Shown here: positions 44,645 through 54,059 of the stretch, piece by piece
Position numbering within the stretch: position 1 is the first letter of the stretch
Layout: each line of letters begins with the position of its first letter
Source: Argonema galeatum A003/A1
Lineage (GTDB): Bacteria; Cyanobacteriota; Cyanobacteriia; Cyanobacteriales; Aerosakkonemataceae
DNA length: 64,000 nucleotides
Reading direction: 5' to 3'
Assembly: GCF_023333595.1 (NCBI RefSeq)
Contig: NZ_JAIQZM010000002.1
Span: 225,415-289,414 of the forward strand
Notes under the pieces: model-generated
Seen by the model: the letters and a program-made list of their open reading frames with translations, nothing else
Told to the model about the DNA's origin: nothing
The model's database searches: none
Position numbers and translations under genes: made by a program

Positions 44645-45217
44645 ATGGATAAAGTTAATAATCAAGTAAATAAAGCCGAATTACGCCGTACTATTCTCCA
44701 AAAGCGAAAATCTTTGTCTGTAGAAGAGTCGAGGGAAAAGTGCGATCGCATCTGCACCCACCTCCAATCCTCACTTTTGTTTACCCCGGCGCAGACAATC
44801 CTGGCTTATTTTAGTTTTCGACAAGAACCAGATCTCAGTCAATTAGTTGACGATAAGCGCCGATGGGGATTTCCTCGCTGTGTTGGCAATTCTATGAACT
44901 GGCATATCTGGAAACCCGGAGAACCCCTCACCAAGGGAAATTATGGGATTTGTGAACCTCACCCGGATTTGCCAATTTTAAACGCCAATGAGGTAGATTT
45001 AATTCTGGTTCCGTCTGTTGCTTGCGATGGGCGCGGGTATCGACTTGGATATGGTGGCGGTTATTACGATCGCCTCCTGAGTTCACCTGAGTGGGCGTCA
45101 AAGCCTACAATTGGAATTGTGTTTGAATTTGCTTATCTGCCGCAGCTACCCATTCAAGAATGGGACATTCAGCTAAATGGCGTTTGTACGGAAATGGGTT
45201 TAAGGATGAGACGATGA
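44645..45217 (+). CDS. 5-formyltetrahydrofolate cyclo-ligase
   Basis: 190 residues. Converts 5-formyl-THF to 5,10-methenyl-THF with ATP. N-terminal KAELRRTILQKRKSLS, and the signature ACDGRGYRLGYGGGYYDRLL near the C-terminus. It starts ten bases after the toxin gene but is a housekeeping enzyme, so the link is probably positional only. Confidence 0.94.
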   Translation: MDKVNNQVNKAELRRTILQKRKSLSVEESREKCDRICTHLQSSLLFTPAQTILAYFSFRQEPDLSQLVDDKRRWGFPRCVGNSMNWHIWKPGEPLTKGNYGICEPHPDLPILNANEVDLILVPSVACDGRGYRLGYGGGYYDRLLSSPEWASKPTIGIVFEFAYLPQLPIQEWDIQLNGVCTEMGLRMRR

Positions 45218-45245
45218 AATTTCGATTATCCAACTCTCTGAACCC

Positions 45246-45272
45246 CGCGCAACGGACTATTGTCCGTTGCGC
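45246..45272 (+). terminator. Hairpin after the folate gene
   Basis: GCGCAACGGAC and GTCCGTTGCGC form an 11-pair stem around a TATT-like loop, 28 bases after the stop codon. No strong T-run follows, so it may be a weak terminator or a palindromic repeat. Confidence 0.45.
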
Positions 45273-45493
45273 TCCAAGCAGCTACCGATGTAGTGTTGGA
45301 AAGTGATTTACTCACTAAAATACAATTACTATATTCCCATGTTTCATTACACAAAGCAAGTGCTTTAACAAACATTTACATAATTTTATTGTGAATAAAT
45401 TAGCTGATTAGGTATTGATTTGGGGAGGATAAAGAAGAAGGGGAAAGAGAGATATTAGACTTGAAACATTGATAATTGAGAGATTAAAAACCG

Positions 45494-46384
45494 ATGCCGG
45501 AGTCAAAGCAGGTGGAAAACGTTAAGGTATCAAAGCCAGAGGCTAGAACGAAAAGTGCAAATCGGTCGAAGTGGGGACAGGTTGGGACGTATGGGGTGCT
45601 GAGTGCGATCGCGCTACTGATGCTTTTCCCCCTACTCTGGCTGATTGGTACCGCCTTCAAGTCGCCAACCGAAAATATTTTCCAGTTTCCGCCCCAGCTA
45701 TTACCGAGTCAGCCGACATTCCAGAACTTTGTTACAGTTTGGCAGACTAATCCATTTGGACGGTACTTATTTAACAGTACCCTGATTGCGGTGCTAACAG
45801 TTGGATTGAATGTGCTGTTTTGTTCCCTAGCAGCTTACCCACTAGCGAGACTAAACTTTCGGGGAAAAGATGCCATTTTTAGTGGGATTGTTTCCACTAT
45901 TATGATTCCCTTTCAAATCGTGATGATCCCCTTATATGTTTTAACAGTACAGCTAGGTTTAAGGAATACATATTTAGGGATAATTTTTCCCAGCATAGCC
46001 TCCGCTTTTGGCATTTTCCTGCTGCGGCAAGCATTTCAAGGAGTGCCAAAAGAATTAGAGGAAGCAGCCAGAATGGATGGCTGTTCGGAACAGGGAATTT
46101 GGTGGTTTGTAATGCTTCCCGCCATTCGCCCTGCGCTGGTGACTTTAGCTATTTTTGTGTTTATCGGTTCTTGGAGTGACTTCCTTTGGCCTTTAATAGT
46201 CGTTGACAGACAGGAATATTACACCTTGCCCTTGGGAGTAGCTTTGTTAGCGGGTACATTCTCCTTAGATTGGCGCTTGATTGCGGCAGGTTCGGTTATC
46301 TCCATTGCGCCAATTCTGATTTTCTTTCTATTTATGCAGCGCTATATTGTACCAACAGATTCAGGCAGCGGTGTTAAAGGATGA
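45494..46384 (+). CDS. Sugar ABC transporter permease (MalG-like)
   Basis: 296 residues with six membrane helices. The cytoplasmic EAA loop is present (ELEEAARMDGCSEQGIWWFVMLPAIRPAL), which contacts the ATPase subunit. This is one half of a carbohydrate-type permease pair. No partner permease, binding protein or ATPase gene is adjacent, so it must assemble with subunits encoded elsewhere. The N-terminal 30 residues are hydrophilic and basic. Substrate cannot be told. Confidence 0.9.
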   Translation: MPESKQVENVKVSKPEARTKSANRSKWGQVGTYGVLSAIALLMLFPLLWLIGTAFKSPTENIFQFPPQLLPSQPTFQNFVTVWQTNPFGRYLFNSTLIAVLTVGLNVLFCSLAAYPLARLNFRGKDAIFSGIVSTIMIPFQIVMIPLYVLTVQLGLRNTYLGIIFPSIASAFGIFLLRQAFQGVPKELEEAARMDGCSEQGIWWFVMLPAIRPALVTLAIFVFIGSWSDFLWPLIVVDRQEYYTLPLGVALLAGTFSLDWRLIAAGSVISIAPILIFFLFMQRYIVPTDSGSGVKG

Positions 46385-46484
46385 TATCGTCAGATTTTCT
46401 GTTGTTATCGTAGGTTAAATTTTTACCGCAGATGTCGGCAGATGAACGCAGATAAACGCAGATAAGAATAAGAACAAGAATTTT

Positions 46485-49148
46485 TTAGGGAACCGTTTTG
46501 GGATAAACGATGCGTTTGTGATGAAACTGTTGCCAGACTTGGACGAAGATTTCAGCAATTTGAGGCATTTCTTCGCGTCTTAGCCCTGAATCTAGGAGTT
46601 GATTATCTTGCCAGCGGGCTTTGAGGATTTTATTGACTGTTACTAACGCTTCTTCATAGCTGACTTCCTTGAGACTTCGCAAAGCTGCCTCGCAGGCATC
46701 TGCCAGCATGACAATGCCGGTTTCTCGGGATTGAGGAATGGGGCCATCGTAGCGAAAATCAGGTTCTGGAACTGGTTGCTTAGAGTCTTGTTGGGCTTTG
46801 TGATAAAAGAAAGCAATCAAAATAGTTCCCTGATGTTCTGGAATAAAAGCTTGTATTGCTTTGGGTAAGCGACAGCGACGCGCCATAACCAGTCCTTCGG
46901 TGACGTGCTTTTTAATAATGTCGGCACTTTTCCAAGGGTCATTAATTTCGTCGTGCTTATTTGGCCCGCCCATCTGATTTTCAATAAATCCTTGAGGGTC
47001 GTGCAGTTTGCCGATATCGTGATATAGGGTTCCAGTGCGGACAAGCTCAACATTGCAACCCAAAGTTTTGGCGGCGGCTTCTGCGAGGGTGGAGACAAAC
47101 AGGGTGTGTTGGAAAGTTCCTGGGGCTTCTTCAGCCAAACGCTTGAGGAGGGCTCGGTTTGGGTTAGCGAGTTCTGCCAAACGGATGGGGGTTAACAGGT
47201 CGAAAAGGTGTTCGAGATAAGGACTCAACCCTAGAGCGACAACGCTCCATGCCAAGCCGGTAAGACTGTATAAGGCGGCGTCTATGAGTACGGTATACCA
47301 GATGGAACCTACGGCTGCACTGAGCATGAGATTGAGGAGCAGGTAAACGACTCCTTCAGTTAAGCCTACTGCAACACCTAAGAGGGCGAGTTCTTCGCGC
47401 GATCGCAGTCGTCCAGCAATTAAGCTGCCCAGCAGACCGCCAGCAGCACCAGCCAGGAGATGTTCCCAGGCAATTTCCATGCTGATCGGAAGTCCGAGAG
47501 TGAGCAGTCCGACAGCGGTAACGCCCAAAGCCGAACCGTAAAAGCTGCCGACTAACAAACCAATGGCGGGCAAGCTGGTATAAGGCACGCCCAAGCTCAC
47601 CAGCAGCGGCGTACTGAGAGTTAGAAGCAATATTAAGATATGGTCTCGGCGGCGCAGTCCGGGGTGAAATCGCCTCTCCACGAGCCAAAAAACGCTGACC
47701 GCTCCGCTGACAAGCGCTCCGCACCCAATTAAGCCCAGCCAGTTAATGCCCCGACCGCTCAAGCCGAAACGATCGAGCAGCACAAAATCGGCTTGGCTAA
47801 TGGCCTCGCCTGCAAGGACAATCACCTCGCCTTGCCGCACTTCAATTATTTCAGGTTGCACTTCTCGTGCCGCCAGTTCTGCTTGCAGCCTTGTTTGTTC
47901 GGCATCTTCCTTTAAATTCTGCTGCAACGCTGCCATTAGAATCTTGGTTGCCAGAGGTTGTGCGGCTTCTGATATCTGCATTTTGGCGTGCATATTCACC
48001 GCTGACTGCAACAAATGAGGCGGTAAGCCAGGTGGAATGCCTTGGGCGAGAATGCGCTCTGCCACTTGGCGAAGGCCAGTTTGGGTTTGTTGCCAAGCTG
48101 CATCGGACAATTGCAACGCAGAGATATATTCAGAAGTTCCCGGTGCTGAAACCGACTTGTTTGAGAAAACAGCGAGTGCCCGGTTGTAAAGCTGGCGAAC
48201 AACTGAGATTTTGTCAAGTAGCGCCGCTAATTCTGGGGAGGAAGTAGAGCTATGATAGGCTTGCAGTTCGGCAACGGCTCGCTGCTGGATAGGCGAGAGG
48301 GTGGGAGTGGGTGAAGGGGTCAGAGTGAGCCCATCCCTTGATTTTGCGGTTATTTCGGGATCTAAGGCTGCTGCTATAGTCCGCCATTCCCATTCTTGGC
48401 TGCTGCGTAGGTAAAGCTGGGTGGAAAGTGATAGTACAGAGGTTTTGGTAAAAGGAAAAGGCCCTTGAAGCTTCCGAGCTTCGTTGATTTGGTCGATCGA
48501 TTTTTCCAGATTTTCGTAAATCTGTTGATTAACTGCTAAATCGATCGCTAAGACGGGCACTAAACCCCGGCGGGCTGCTTTTCGTTTGGCTTCCGTAGTT
48601 TTGGTGTCTTCAACGCTAGCGTCCACAGGAGCCGTAATCGTCGAGGGGGAAATGGTGCCGACATCCAGTTTTGGCTGGTTGTAGAAACGATGGCCTAAAC
48701 TACTGGTGAGGGACAGCACTGCTAGAACCAAGGCAACTGGGGGGCGATGAGATTTATGACGACGGGAATGTGCCCTGGGCGGAGGCTGGCTTCGCAGTAG
48801 TTGTATGGGAAAGGAATTGGCCGCTAACAGCGAACCAGACAATTGCTTTAGCAAAAGGCTACCTAAAAAGCGGTGGTTATTACCTGTGTTTTTTGGACAG
48901 GTTATCTGTTTGCGAGCTACTGGTTTTTGCGTCGCCAGCTCGGAAGCGCTAACGCTAAGAGCAACGCTACGAGAAAGCGATACGCCGGAGGGACGCTGAC
49001 GCGAAGGCCAAGTTTGAACAAATGCTTTCGTGGAAACTTTAGCGAATTTGTGATGTCCTGGGGACTGCTTTCGCCAACGCAGATATTGGTGGAACGCAAC
49101 TCGCCGCCATTGCTTGAGCTGCTGTGTCAACGAAGTCAGCGTTTTCAT
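46485..49148 (-). CDS. 7TM-HD family phosphohydrolase (PgpH-like cyclic-di-AMP phosphodiesterase)
   Basis: 887 residues. A cytoplasmic basic N-terminus is followed by a membrane helix (about 135-155), a large extracellular 7TMR-HDED domain (about 160-455), seven membrane helices (about 460-665) and a cytoplasmic HD domain (about 675-850). Its catalytic HD is in TLYHDIGKLHDP near residue 709. PgpH-type enzymes degrade cyclic di-AMP; in cyanobacteria that messenger affects osmotic and light-dark responses. Residues about 46-71 (RPSGVSLSRSVALSVSASEL) derive from a dispersed GC-rich repeat (DNA about 48935-49010). A start nearer the first helix is possible. Confidence 0.9.
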   Translation of the reverse strand: MKTLTSLTQQLKQWRRVAFHQYLRWRKQSPGHHKFAKVSTKAFVQTWPSRQRPSGVSLSRSVALSVSASELATQKPVARKQITCPKNTGNNHRFLGSLLLKQLSGSLLAANSFPIQLLRSQPPPRAHSRRHKSHRPPVALVLAVLSLTSSLGHRFYNQPKLDVGTISPSTITAPVDASVEDTKTTEAKRKAARRGLVPVLAIDLAVNQQIYENLEKSIDQINEARKLQGPFPFTKTSVLSLSTQLYLRSSQEWEWRTIAAALDPEITAKSRDGLTLTPSPTPTLSPIQQRAVAELQAYHSSTSSPELAALLDKISVVRQLYNRALAVFSNKSVSAPGTSEYISALQLSDAAWQQTQTGLRQVAERILAQGIPPGLPPHLLQSAVNMHAKMQISEAAQPLATKILMAALQQNLKEDAEQTRLQAELAAREVQPEIIEVRQGEVIVLAGEAISQADFVLLDRFGLSGRGINWLGLIGCGALVSGAVSVFWLVERRFHPGLRRRDHILILLLTLSTPLLVSLGVPYTSLPAIGLLVGSFYGSALGVTAVGLLTLGLPISMEIAWEHLLAGAAGGLLGSLIAGRLRSREELALLGVAVGLTEGVVYLLLNLMLSAAVGSIWYTVLIDAALYSLTGLAWSVVALGLSPYLEHLFDLLTPIRLAELANPNRALLKRLAEEAPGTFQHTLFVSTLAEAAAKTLGCNVELVRTGTLYHDIGKLHDPQGFIENQMGGPNKHDEINDPWKSADIIKKHVTEGLVMARRCRLPKAIQAFIPEHQGTILIAFFYHKAQQDSKQPVPEPDFRYDGPIPQSRETGIVMLADACEAALRSLKEVSYEEALVTVNKILKARWQDNQLLDSGLRREEMPQIAEIFVQVWQQFHHKRIVYPKTVP

Positions 49149-49425
49149 GTAGGAGCGGCTGTGACACCCTGAATTTGGTAGCTCAATACTTAAAAGGGTG
49201 ACCTTATCCGTTATTATATAAGTCCGGTGGCTAAACTAGGCTCTACCACTAGGGGGATCGCAGGTGGAACGAGTTTTGTTTAGGGCTGGGGATCGCATAT
49301 CCCAAAGGTAAATCTACTTTATGCAGCCCGATCGGTCACAGACCTTGCCAGCAAAAATAGATTTACCGATCTATTAGTGCCCAATTTACAAAGAGAGTGC
49401 GATCGCGTCAAGTAATAAGTTTGGT

Positions 49426-49776
49426 TTAGAGATACTCTCCCAAAAAATCAAAACTATCGTTTTCCCAGCCGGAATCGGGCCATAACAGGAGCAGATAGCT
49501 GGTAATATTTGTTTCGATTTCATCGCTATCTTCCCGGTCAAATAGTGCTGTCAGAGCTTTTATGTCTCCTTCTCTCAGAGGCGTAAAAGGTGAGGCGTAA
49601 CCATCTAGGATTGCAAATGATTCTGTGCCGATCGTAGTGTCAGCTTCCTCATTTATTTGGTTGACCCGTTGCCAACGGGATGCTCTGGCAGGTTTAGAGC
49701 TTGTTACTTCGTTGCTAAAACGAATTAGTTCTGCCAGATTTGAGGCACCCTCTTCACTGGATGTGTTGATAAACAT
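49426..49776 (-). CDS. Hypothetical acidic protein
   Basis: 116 residues, strongly acidic C-terminal half (FDREDSDEIETNITSYLLLLWPDSGWENDSFDFLGEYL), no membrane helix and no recognised motif. Isolated between the 7TM-HD gene and a DUF3172 gene, same direction, with about 280-base gaps on both sides. The sequence composition looks coding; a function cannot be offered. Confidence 0.55.
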   Translation of the reverse strand: MFINTSSEEGASNLAELIRFSNEVTSSKPARASRWQRVNQINEEADTTIGTESFAILDGYASPFTPLREGDIKALTALFDREDSDEIETNITSYLLLLWPDSGWENDSFDFLGEYL

Positions 49777-50012
49777 ATTGTCTTAAAAGGACTCAATCCC
49801 ATCAATGGGGATGAGCCTCTCGCCCTAAAACTTCGTTTTTCTGTGAAACTAAGTGAAGTCTGGGCACCCTGATGCTATTGACTGAGGGCGAAGTTTTATG
49901 TTGGTCGCTGGCTCATCTGTTTGCTTTTACTTAAAGTTTCCCCAATATACATTCTCCAGGCGAGGAATGCAGAAATTTAAAGCAATTTTTCAGATTTGCT
50001 GACTGCGTAAGC

Positions 50013-50525
50013 TCAGAACTTACCTGTTTCTGCTGGGGGAGCGCCGGTTCCCGGTTGATTGAAGAAGCGATTTTTATCGGCGTCGGTTTGATAGAGGCAG
50101 TCAATTTGGGGGGAATTCTCCAGAGTGTTAGTGTAGCCAAAGGTGTTCATCCGGTTTTTACACTCTCGCACCTGCTCTGATGTCACCAGTTTTCTACTCT
50201 CCAGAATTGCCCAGTTATTGCTTCGCAGGACGCATCCGGGTTGCATACGCGGCTGGGTTACGTAGACGGTGAAGGGGTTTAATGTTACAAAGATGCGGGT
50301 GTCGGAGACGATCGCGCTGGCTCCATACTGAGCGCAAATATCGGGGTTCGGCGCACTGCGATCGATCACTTCGCGGGATGCCACATTTTCGATGCTAGAA
50401 TTGGCTGTGGTGCTAAAGCCAATGCCGACCCCGATTCCCAAAATAAATACGCCTGCAAGAATTGCCAGGGTGGTGGAATTAAAGGCGGAGGATTTAGAGG
50501 CGTCGGCTGTAGATTTACGTTTCAT
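50013..50525 (-). CDS. DUF3172-family membrane-anchored protein
   Basis: 170 residues. An N-terminal membrane helix (about 18-38, AILAGVFILGIGVGIGF) anchors a soluble domain containing DICAQYGASAIVSDTRIFVTLNPFTVYVTQP and paired cysteines (GCVLR, RECKNRM, IDCLY). This arrangement is the DUF3172 family, which I know only from cyanobacteria and plants' relatives; function unknown. Divergent from the downstream glycosyltransferase. Confidence 0.85.
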   Translation of the reverse strand: MKRKSTADASKSSAFNSTTLAILAGVFILGIGVGIGFSTTANSSIENVASREVIDRSAPNPDICAQYGASAIVSDTRIFVTLNPFTVYVTQPRMQPGCVLRSNNWAILESRKLVTSEQVRECKNRMNTFGYTNTLENSPQIDCLYQTDADKNRFFNQPGTGAPPAETGKF

Positions 50526-50668
50526 GGTTGCTTGTGCAGTTTACCAGATTTTACGGAGAGTTAGGTTGCAAGTTCTCTTCCAGTATGCCGTTAATTTTCG
50601 GGAAATATCCCCAATTTAAGAAAAAAGGCCGACATGACAGTTTCACCATAGACAATTCAGAGCCATAA

Positions 50669-51616
50669 ATGTCTAGTTATCCGCTTGTTAGCATTTGTAT
50701 CCCTGTATATAACGGCGCTGAATTTATTGAATCGCTTTTAAACACCATCCGTCAAACTACTTATCCTTATATAGAAATTATTATCTCTGATGATAATTCT
50801 CAAGATGAAAGCCTGAATTTGCTTCGTGCATCTCACTTAGCTAACTCCCATATTTTCACTCATTCCAGATACGGTTTAGTACCTAACTGGAACTATTGCA
50901 TTTCCCAAGCGAAAGGCAAATATATTAAGTTCTTATTCCAAGACGATACTCTCGAACCAGACTGTATTACCAAGATGGTAAAAATGGCTGAACAAGACGA
51001 AAAAATAGGTCTTGTTTTTAGCTGCCGCAACTTAATTTACGAACAGCCAATAGACATAGAATTTGTCACCGGAATGAAAGATTTACACAAACATTGGTCT
51101 AAGATTCAGTTTGTCCAATCTGGTATTACTCTTTTACAAGATCGTAATTTTTTTAAACCTCCCTACAACAAAATTGGCGAACCTACAAATGTCTTGATTT
51201 GTCGGGAAGTTTTTGAGCGGGTTGGCTTATTCGACCCGGCTTTTAAGCAACTCGCTGACTTAGAGATGTGGCTGCGGATTATGACATATTATAAGATAGG
51301 ATTTATTGACGAAAGACTAGCTTCATTTCGCATTCATCCCAATCAAGCAACCAGCCACAATCTTGGCGAAAATAAAATTGAAACTTTGTTTGAGATTTAT
51401 AAAGTATGGCTAAAAATTATTCGTAACAAAACTTATCAATCACTTCCCGGCGATTTACGCAAAAAAATGAGAGTGGAGCTAGTAAAAATTCTTTTAATTA
51501 AAGGTGTCAAAAGTGTAATATTATTAAGGTGGGATCAAGGTCGAAAAGTCAGGGCTCTGCTAAAAGAAGCTCTCGGCTCGACACCAGAGCCATCTGGGAA
51601 TGAATTTCCAAGTTAG
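50669..51616 (+). CDS. Family 2 glycosyltransferase
   Basis: 315 residues. SICIPVYNGAEFIESLLNTI, IISDDNSQDESL, then FLFQDDTLEPDC for the metal site. AT-rich relative to neighbours and with few HIP1 sites, which may point to a later gain. The C-terminal helical part resembles capsule or LPS transferases. No polysaccharide genes adjoin it. Acceptor and donor unknown. Confidence 0.9.
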   Translation: MSSYPLVSICIPVYNGAEFIESLLNTIRQTTYPYIEIIISDDNSQDESLNLLRASHLANSHIFTHSRYGLVPNWNYCISQAKGKYIKFLFQDDTLEPDCITKMVKMAEQDEKIGLVFSCRNLIYEQPIDIEFVTGMKDLHKHWSKIQFVQSGITLLQDRNFFKPPYNKIGEPTNVLICREVFERVGLFDPAFKQLADLEMWLRIMTYYKIGFIDERLASFRIHPNQATSHNLGENKIETLFEIYKVWLKIIRNKTYQSLPGDLRKKMRVELVKILLIKGVKSVILLRWDQGRKVRALLKEALGSTPEPSGNEFPS

Positions 51617-51760
51617 GTAGGGCAAAGCATTTGGACAAAAAACACGGGTTAGAGCCATAAATTTTCGCCCCAATGCTAATGCCTCCGGCACAAGTAAAGA
51701 GAACGCCCCACTAAGAAAGTTTGGCGTCAACAGAACTAACTTCAATTGAGGAACAATTTT

Positions 51761-52228
51761 ATGACTGACCCTTCCAACATTCGTAAGCTACTATCTGACC
51801 CTAATCTAGGACTGTTACCGCATATAGACAAATCTCTCAAGGAGATGCAAATCGACTTTGGGCATCAGCAAGATAATTTCAAATGGGAGCCTTATGATTT
51901 AGAGTTGGGGGAGTGCCAAACTCACATGACACCTAATGATATAAAGCCAATAATAACGCAGTGGGTTTCTATTAGGTTCCCTGTACTTGGACAAATCAAA
52001 GATAAGTTTGAAATCTTGATGTTAGCGGCAGAATTTCAGAATTCGCTTGATGGTGCAATTATTGATTGGAGTACAAGGGAGCGGAGTCAGTATGATAATA
52101 AACCATTGAGGCGACCTGTTAGCACGATTACAGGTAAATTGGATTATGAGTTATTGAAGGAACCAGCTAACTCTTGCCGCGTTACGATTTATCGAGATTT
52201 TGAGTTAACATACGCGGCGACATTTTAA
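51761..52228 (+). CDS. Hypothetical protein
   Basis: 155 residues from the ATG at 51761 (MTDPSNIRKLLSDPNLGL), chosen over an upstream TTG because GAGGAACA precedes it. It is soluble, of mixed composition, with several aromatic residues and no motif I recognise. It stands between a glycosyltransferase and a secreted protein, with no obvious functional link. Confidence 0.6.
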   Translation: MTDPSNIRKLLSDPNLGLLPHIDKSLKEMQIDFGHQQDNFKWEPYDLELGECQTHMTPNDIKPIITQWVSIRFPVLGQIKDKFEILMLAAEFQNSLDGAIIDWSTRERSQYDNKPLRRPVSTITGKLDYELLKEPANSCRVTIYRDFELTYAATF

Positions 52229-52243
52229 TTTTTCCAGGAGCGA

Positions 52244-52295
52244 TTAAGGGGGGGAAGCGGAAACCCCCCCTTAAAAAGGGGGGCTGAGGGGATCT
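52244..52295. repeat. GGGGGAT inverted-repeat element, partial copy 3
   Basis: AAGGGGGGGAAGCGGAAACC followed by CCCCCTTAAAAAGGGGGG and GAGGGGATCT: the palindromic core of the family seen at 29096 and 37394, shorter here. Confidence 0.65.
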
Positions 52296-52341
52296 CTACG
52301 TAAGCCCTGCATTACTGAGAAATTTGCTGGTTTAATTCAAG

Positions 52342-53250
52342 ATGGGTAGATTTCTAAAGTTACTGCTAACTATAGCTATCTTGGTTTCATTCTTGCTTGT
52401 ATCCCAGCAAGTGTTGGCACAACAGTGGCGTCCCGTCCGAGGCGGCATCCTTTTCGGTATTAGCGGTATGGCTATGATTCAGCAGCAAAAAAATTCTCTG
52501 GATTTGCTGATTGTCCATGACAATAAAGAAAAAGACCAGGGGCGTTTAGCGATCGTTACTATCAAGGGTAAAAAGAAACCTCAATATTTTCCCTTGGAAT
52601 GGCCTAACAACACAGATTTACCAAGGGATTTGGAGGGGATAACATCTGTTCCAGGAAGTTTTAACCCTTTTTTCATGGCTCTAAGCAGTTCGGGGAAAAT
52701 ATATCATATTAAGCTGGATAATTCCAACAAAAATATTTCGGTTCTCAAAGTATTCAATTTACCTATTATTCCTGATAAAAGGAATTTTGAAGCATTTGCT
52801 TTACAGGAAATAGATGCAAAATTATTAGCTGTTTGGGCGCATCGGGGTGAAGGTGAAGAGGCGGCAATAATTTATTGGGGGATTCTAAATCCAGCTACAT
52901 ATCAAATTACAAAAACAGGTTCTGTTAATCTGAAAGTGCCGTGGCCTACTAGCAATGTTCGCCACATTTCCGATCTTAAGATAGATCGGGCGGGAATTCT
53001 TTTTATTACGTCAGCAACCGATCCTGGGAACGATGGGCCATTCGAGTCGGCTGTATACGTGGCAGGTGCGTTTGAGGTTAGTGGAAATGGAATTGGATTC
53101 CGGCAAAATCCCGAACTTGTTCTTCTATACCGTTATGATTACCACAAGATTGAAGCGATCGAACTCGTACCGGGTGCAGGGGGTGGCGTAATATTGGGTA
53201 CAGATGATGAAAATATGGGTTCGTCTGTATACATTGGTGGAAGTGGCTGA
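52342..53250 (+). CDS. Secreted protein with a possible beta-propeller fold
   Basis: 302 residues with a clear signal peptide (about 1-26: positively charged start, LLLTIAILVSFLLVS, cleavage after VLAQ). The remainder shows repeated blades such as SGMAMIQQQKNSLDLLIVHDN, DLEGITSVPGSFNPFFMALSSSGKIYHI and HISDLKIDRAGILFITSATD, in the style of DUF3616/SdiA-regulated propellers. Exported to the periplasm or outside. Function unknown; the propeller call is inference. Confidence 0.7.
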   Translation: MGRFLKLLLTIAILVSFLLVSQQVLAQQWRPVRGGILFGISGMAMIQQQKNSLDLLIVHDNKEKDQGRLAIVTIKGKKKPQYFPLEWPNNTDLPRDLEGITSVPGSFNPFFMALSSSGKIYHIKLDNSNKNISVLKVFNLPIIPDKRNFEAFALQEIDAKLLAVWAHRGEGEEAAIIYWGILNPATYQITKTGSVNLKVPWPTSNVRHISDLKIDRAGILFITSATDPGNDGPFESAVYVAGAFEVSGNGIGFRQNPELVLLYRYDYHKIEAIELVPGAGGGVILGTDDENMGSSVYIGGSG

Positions 53251-53350
53251 TGCCTTGCTTTGCAGGAATAGGTGTAGTTAACGCGATCGCATTTTCCCTC
53301 GCCGCTACTTACCCATTTACTCACAAACAAGAGTAGATATCTCAGTTGTG

Positions 53351-54058
53351 TCACTCTACCGCAGCCAATTTCTTTAAACACTGGGCAAATTCTTCTAAAG
53401 ACTCGTTTCTCTTAATTGTTTGACTACTAATTTCCATATACTCTGCAACTTCCGAAGATTTATCCTCACTATATTGACGCTCTTGCAGATTCTGAAGTTT
53501 ATTTTTAAGATTCGGATTTATTTTTATTAAAACTTCTCGCGAAAGTTTTTCGAGATATTCTTTTGCATTTTTGCCTCCAAGCTCAGCTTCTTCTATCAAA
53601 TTTGTCTGCCCAGGTTGTCTGCGATTTGCGAACTTTATCCAATCCTGGATATTCCTAGTTTCTGGACTCTTTGTAAAGTAGCAGCAGATACCAAGACAGT
53701 CTACTAAAAGCCAAGCTTCTAATTCTTGAAGCATAAGAATTAATATAGCTTTTCCTACAGATGCACTAACTACTGCTTGAATTCTGTTGACTAAAGAATT
53801 TCTTTCGCTACGTCGTTGAGCTTGGGATTTTGCACTGTCTGCATCTATAAGAAATATGACTATATCGTTACGCCTAAGATATATATCAACTGCTTTTTTT
53901 AATCCATCTGGTTTCCGCGCGGCATCATTGAATGCTTGTTTAGTTGCATATTCAATTGTTAGATCGCATCCATAGTATTCAACTATTTTTTGAGCTATAC
54001 AGCAAACCGAATCTCTATCATTGTCAGATTCCGGAGTCCAGATACGCACACTGGGCAT
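53351..54058 (-). CDS. TOPRIM-like (DUF4276/RloB-type) putative nuclease of a two-gene defence module
   Basis: 235 residues. The core resembles TOPRIM-like proteins paired with ATPases: Glu10 in WTPESDNDRD, Asp72 and Asp74 in IFLIDADSAKS, and a MLQELEAWLLVD motif (about 109-120), which I associate with the DUF4276/RloB group. The C-terminal third is Lys/Glu-rich and helical. It begins one base after the ATPase stop codon, so the two genes are co-translated. AT-rich, no HIP1 octamer. Nuclease activity and role are inference. Confidence 0.75.
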   Translation of the reverse strand: MPSVRIWTPESDNDRDSVCCIAQKIVEYYGCDLTIEYATKQAFNDAARKPDGLKKAVDIYLRRNDIVIFLIDADSAKSQAQRRSERNSLVNRIQAVVSASVGKAILILMLQELEAWLLVDCLGICCYFTKSPETRNIQDWIKFANRRQPGQTNLIEEAELGGKNAKEYLEKLSREVLIKINPNLKNKLQNLQERQYSEDKSSEVAEYMEISSQTIKRNESLEEFAQCLKKLAAVE

Positions 54059-54059
54059 A

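Noticed and set aside
47867..48247. 126-codon plus frame opposite the HD phosphohydrolase
   Set aside because: Antisense shadow; no start site or similarity.
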